Origin: HO2-45-11b sp964450915
Lineage (GTDB): Bacteria; Patescibacteriota; Andersenbacteria; UBA10190
Assembly (NCBI GenBank): GCA_964450915.1
Contig: CAYVFG010000025.1
Coordinates: 1 to 7,520 of the forward strand
DNA: 7,520 bases
Direction of reading: 5' to 3'
Under the pieces are notes generated by a model. It did no database searches and was not told the DNA's origin. It was given only the letters and a program-made list of their open reading frames with translations. Each line of letters begins with the position of its first letter. Within the stretch, counting starts at the first letter, position 1. This document shows positions 6,125 through 7,520 of the stretch, in pieces. The position numbers and the translations under genes are program-made.

Positions 6125-6901
6125 CTACTTTACTAAAATGCGAGCAAGTAAAATACTACTAAACCCTTCCGGTTTACACTCAGGGACATCTCTCACCTCA
6201 ATATCTAGTTTCTTTATTCTTAAAGAAGACTCCCGAATTGCTACCTCTAAATCAAATTCGTTAATTGGAGTTGCCGGAAAATCACTTTTTCCGACCTTGT
6301 AGGCAGAGCAATTGCGAAGTGCTGAAATAAGAACCATCCCGCGAGGCGCTGAGAGCTTTAGAATATTATGCAAGTTTCTTTTCCACTCTTCTCTAGAATT
6401 CGTAATCGATTCTGCACAAAAAAGAGACACAACTAAATCGTATCTCTTACTTTCATCCCCATTAGTCGGCCAATTAGTAGTGGCATCCCCTACGAGTATA
6501 TTTCCCATTTTTGACCTCAAATTCTCAAACCTCTTCTCAATGTTCGCTTCCCCGCTTAATTTCTTTTGTTTTCTCAAAATATATCTTGCCCAATACGTCC
6601 AATCAAATGCCTCTGGATCCTTATCCATCCAATGCCGTATCTCTTTAATATTCTGCGGAAGATATTCTGCAATATCTAAATTTTTTATATACGGCTCAAG
6701 CGTAAGAGCGCTAAAAAGAGTGGGGCCAGCCCCAAAATCGATTGCGTTATCAAATTTTTTCTGTGGCGCCTCTTTCAAAGAATCATCCAAAAAATCAATC
6801 ACCGCAAACGTATCCTGCATCGGTTTCGAATAGTACGTCTTGAGATACGACCTGGAGTTCCATTTATCCCAAGTCTCAAAAATTAACTTTCGGATATCCA
6901 T
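6125..6901 (-). CDS. NNMT/PNMT/TEMT-family SAM-dependent N-methyltransferase
   Basis: The 258-residue product matches the small family that includes nicotinamide, phenylethanolamine and thioether methyltransferases. Length is typical (about 260). The SAM-binding motif I reads DFGAGPT (55-61). The family signature follows, with YLPQN (80-84) and WMDKDPEAFDW (91-101), close to the KEPGAFDW of NNMT. VGDAT (137-141) and a strand YDLVVSLFCAE (154-164) complete the fold, and the segment SALRNCSAYKVG (193-204) matches the late substrate-site region. At the place of the human NNMT nicotinamide-contacting Asp (197), Ser is found, so nicotinamide is an unlikely substrate; an amine or guanidine-type compound is possible. 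The family is best known in animals and is sporadic in bacteria. The gene starts 12 bases after the transporter stop (6914) and ends 15 before the sensor gene, so co-transcription is likely. The gene is AT-rich. Confidence 0.88.
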   Translation of the reverse strand: MDIRKLIFETWDKWNSRSYLKTYYSKPMQDTFAVIDFLDDSLKEAPQKKFDNAIDFGAGPTLFSALTLEPYIKNLDIAEYLPQNIKEIRHWMDKDPEAFDWTYWARYILRKQKKLSGEANIEKRFENLRSKMGNILVGDATTNWPTNGDESKRYDLVVSLFCAESITNSREEWKRNLHNILKLSAPRGMVLISALRNCSAYKVGKSDFPATPINEFDLEVAIRESSLRIKKLDIEVRDVPECKPEGFSSILLARILVK

Positions 6902-6907
6902 ACCCTT

Positions 6908-6913
6908 CTTATA
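6908..6913 (-). promoter_or_regulatory. -10-like hexamer TATAAG before the methyltransferase gene
   Basis: On the - strand TATAAG directly follows the TAA stop of the transporter gene, and the methyltransferase ATG follows six bases later (AAGGGT). This gap has the same order as the next one: stop codon, TATAA, GAAGGG, ATG. GAAGGG may be a weak SD at one-base spacing, or the hexamer may be an internal promoter. Low certainty. Confidence 0.35.
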
Positions 6914-7249
6914 TTACCCCAAACTCACTGCAATAATAGAACAAAGTGCCAAAACTACACCAAAACCCTTTAAATGGGAGAATTGCTCGTGGAATAACAT
7001 CTGGCTAATTACAATGGAACACAAGAAGTTTGCCACAACGAAGAACACCACAGAATCGGAGAAAAGACCGTTTTTCAACATCATAATGAAGCAGATAAGC
7101 GCAATATTCCAATAGATAATACCTGCAATAAGAGGGTCAATCGTATGCCCTGATTTCGCCCATTCATTCAAAAAGGCGTCCCCAATACTTGCCATAATAC
7201 CAGCAAATACGGCGAAAATTAGGAATATGTTGAGCGAAAAATGTGTCAT
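6914..7249 (-). CDS. Four-TM small multidrug resistance / DMT-type transporter
   Basis: The 111-residue product has four hydrophobic segments (about 5-26, 37-60, 66-86 and 92-111), the size and layout of SMR/DMT half-transporters, which work as dimers in the inner membrane. The C-terminal LFHEQFSHLKGFG and the final Gly-rich segment resemble the lxEplxxxqxxG pattern of that superfamily. SMR proteins use an acidic residue in the first helix for proton and substrate binding; here an Asp at residue 24 lies near the end of the first helix instead of the Glu14 of EmrE. Substrate is unknown; export of cationic or methylated compounds is plausible given the adjoining methyltransferase. The ATG at 7249 gives a usual short N-terminus. 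A TTG at 7273 would add eight residues and would fit a near-leaderless start; neither has an SD. It is the first gene of its unit. Confidence 0.75.
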   Translation of the reverse strand: MTHFSLNIFLIFAVFAGIMASIGDAFLNEWAKSGHTIDPLIAGIIYWNIALICFIMMLKNGLFSDSVVFFVVANFLCSIVISQMLFHEQFSHLKGFGVVLALCSIIAVSLG

Positions 7250-7281
7250 AGGTATATGTAATGGGTAAACCAAAACATATC

Positions 7282-7310
7282 ATCGTATACCGTATTTCAC
7301 TTTTTGTCAA
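7282..7310 (-). promoter_or_regulatory. Sigma70-type promoter for the transporter-led unit
   Basis: On the - strand a perfect TTGACA (7310-7305) is followed after 17 bases by TACGAT (7287-7282), which matches four of six bases of the -10 consensus. Transcription would start near 7275, two bases before the TTG at 7273 and about 26 before the ATG at 7249. A TATACG (7289-7284) at 15-base spacing is an alternative -10. Confidence 0.55.
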
Positions 7311-7318
7311 ATCTATTT

Positions 7319-7354
7319 TTGATACCGCAATATATTTGATATATACGCAATACC
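7319..7354. repeat. Two imperfect direct copies of TTGATA-n-CGCAATA
   Basis: The first copy begins at 7319 (TTGATA, one base, CGCAATA) and the second at 7336 (TTGATA, four bases, CGCAATA). The second TTGATA is also the proposed pyrB -35 box. The repeat lies between two divergent promoters, where an operator would be expected, but the sequence is AT-rich and two short copies can arise by chance. Confidence 0.4.
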
Positions 7355-7364
7355 ATGCTTTAAT
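7336..7364 (+). promoter_or_regulatory. Promoter of the pyrB-like gene
   Basis: TTGATA (7336-7341), a 17-base spacer and TTTAAT (7359-7364) with TG at 7356-7357 make a good extended sigma70-type promoter. Transcription should start near 7371, leaving a 5' leader of about 35 bases that includes the SD. It is divergent from the transporter-unit promoter. Confidence 0.7.
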
Positions 7365-7393
7365 TCTCCTGGAAACAATCAGTTCTTTTCATT

Positions 7394-7398
7394 AGGAG
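7394..7398 (+). promoter_or_regulatory. Shine-Dalgarno site of the pyrB-like gene
   Basis: AGGAG is followed by seven bases and the ATG at 7406, near the ideal spacing. It fixes this start and contrasts with most other genes of the window, which lack an SD. Confidence 0.85.
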
Positions 7399-7405
7399 AG
7401 CTTCC

Positions 7406-7520
7406 ATGCAGTTTACTAACCGAAGCATCGTTTCTGTAGACCAATTAGACGTAGAAGGTATTAAGAAACTATTTGCACTCGCCCATCGAATGCGTCCAAT
7501 AGAACGACGCGAGGTTCGTT
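7406..7520 (+). CDS. pyrB: Aspartate carbamoyltransferase, N-terminal part (cut by window end)
   Basis: Only 38 codons are present. They encode an N-terminus with the pattern of aspartate carbamoyltransferase, the enzyme that joins carbamoyl phosphate and aspartate in de novo pyrimidine synthesis: a short lead followed by SIVSVDQLD (7-15), a helix GIKKLFALAHRMRP (18-31), and an Arg-rich run leading toward where the carbamoyl-phosphate loop would come. The diagnostic STRTR motif lies beyond the window, so ornithine or another carbamoyltransferase cannot be fully excluded; the opening helix fits PyrB best. It has a strong promoter and SD and is divergent from the transporter-led unit. A de novo pyrimidine gene is notable if the host is a reduced Patescibacteria genome. 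Confidence 0.75.
   Translation, partial: MQFTNRSIVSVDQLDVEGIKKLFALAHRMRPIERREVR

Noticed and set aside
6312..6833. 173-codon open frame on the + strand opposite the methyltransferase
   Set aside because: It is antisense to a clearly recognised enzyme gene and has no SD or promoter; its Ser/Phe-rich product looks like an antisense reading.
7365..7399. Hairpin hiding the pyrB SD (TCTCCT at 7365-7370 with AGGAGA at 7394-7399)
   Set aside because: The pairing is perfect over six bases, but with the -10 box at 7359-7364 transcription should start near 7371, so the first arm would not be in the mRNA. It would matter only if transcription started further upstream.
1..7520. CRISPR array, insertion sequence, phage genes or inverted terminal repeats
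   Set aside because: No repeat-spacer pattern, transposase or integrase-like protein, or flanking inverted repeats were found on either strand. The tRNA next to the left edge does not show a duplicated 3' end elsewhere in the window.

Overview
The window looks like chromosomal DNA from a small-genome bacterium, most likely a member of the Candidate Phyla Radiation (Patescibacteria), possibly a Parcubacteria-type lineage. That is inference. It rests on tight gene packing (2-15 base gaps, start/stop overlaps), a histidine kinase with an HQL-type H-box, a VanW-type envelope protein, and many gene starts without a Shine-Dalgarno (SD) site that sit just after a -10-like hexamer. UGA acts as a stop here: the kinase gene ends in TGA inside an ATGA overlap, so this is not a lineage that reads UGA as glycine.

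Layout. Bases 1-77 are the 3' part of a tRNA-Ser(GGA). It is followed on the + strand by a divergent D-alanine--D-alanine ligase-like ATP-grasp gene (111-1124). Everything from 1127 to about 7273 is on the - strand and, in transcription order, splits into two units. The first starts from a promoter near 7282-7310: a 4-TM SMR/DMT-type transporter, an NNMT/PNMT/TEMT-family methyltransferase, an 8-TM stand-alone sensor-like membrane protein and a 92-residue protein of unknown function. It ends at a hairpin-plus-T-tract terminator (4944-4969). The second starts from an extended -10 element at 4913-4921: a soluble GAF-histidine kinase, a VanW/peptidoglycan-binding-like membrane-anchored protein and a Nudix hydrolase that overlaps the VanW gene by 71 bases. 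The Nudix gene converges on the ligase gene with two bases between their stop codons. At the right edge, a divergent + strand gene with a good promoter and SD site begins an aspartate carbamoyltransferase (pyrB), cut by the window end.

How the genes may work together. The ligase and VanW proteins point to peptidoglycan and envelope work. The kinase has no membrane segment, while a sensor-like membrane protein with no output domain lies just upstream with a small unknown protein between them. This may be a split membrane sensor plus kinase. The methyltransferase family acts on small amines or related compounds, and the adjacent transporter family often exports cationic small molecules, so a methylate-and-export function is possible but unproven. 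The transporter, methyltransferase and sensor genes are visibly more AT-rich than their neighbours, with a sharp break near 5270, which suggests a separate origin for that block.
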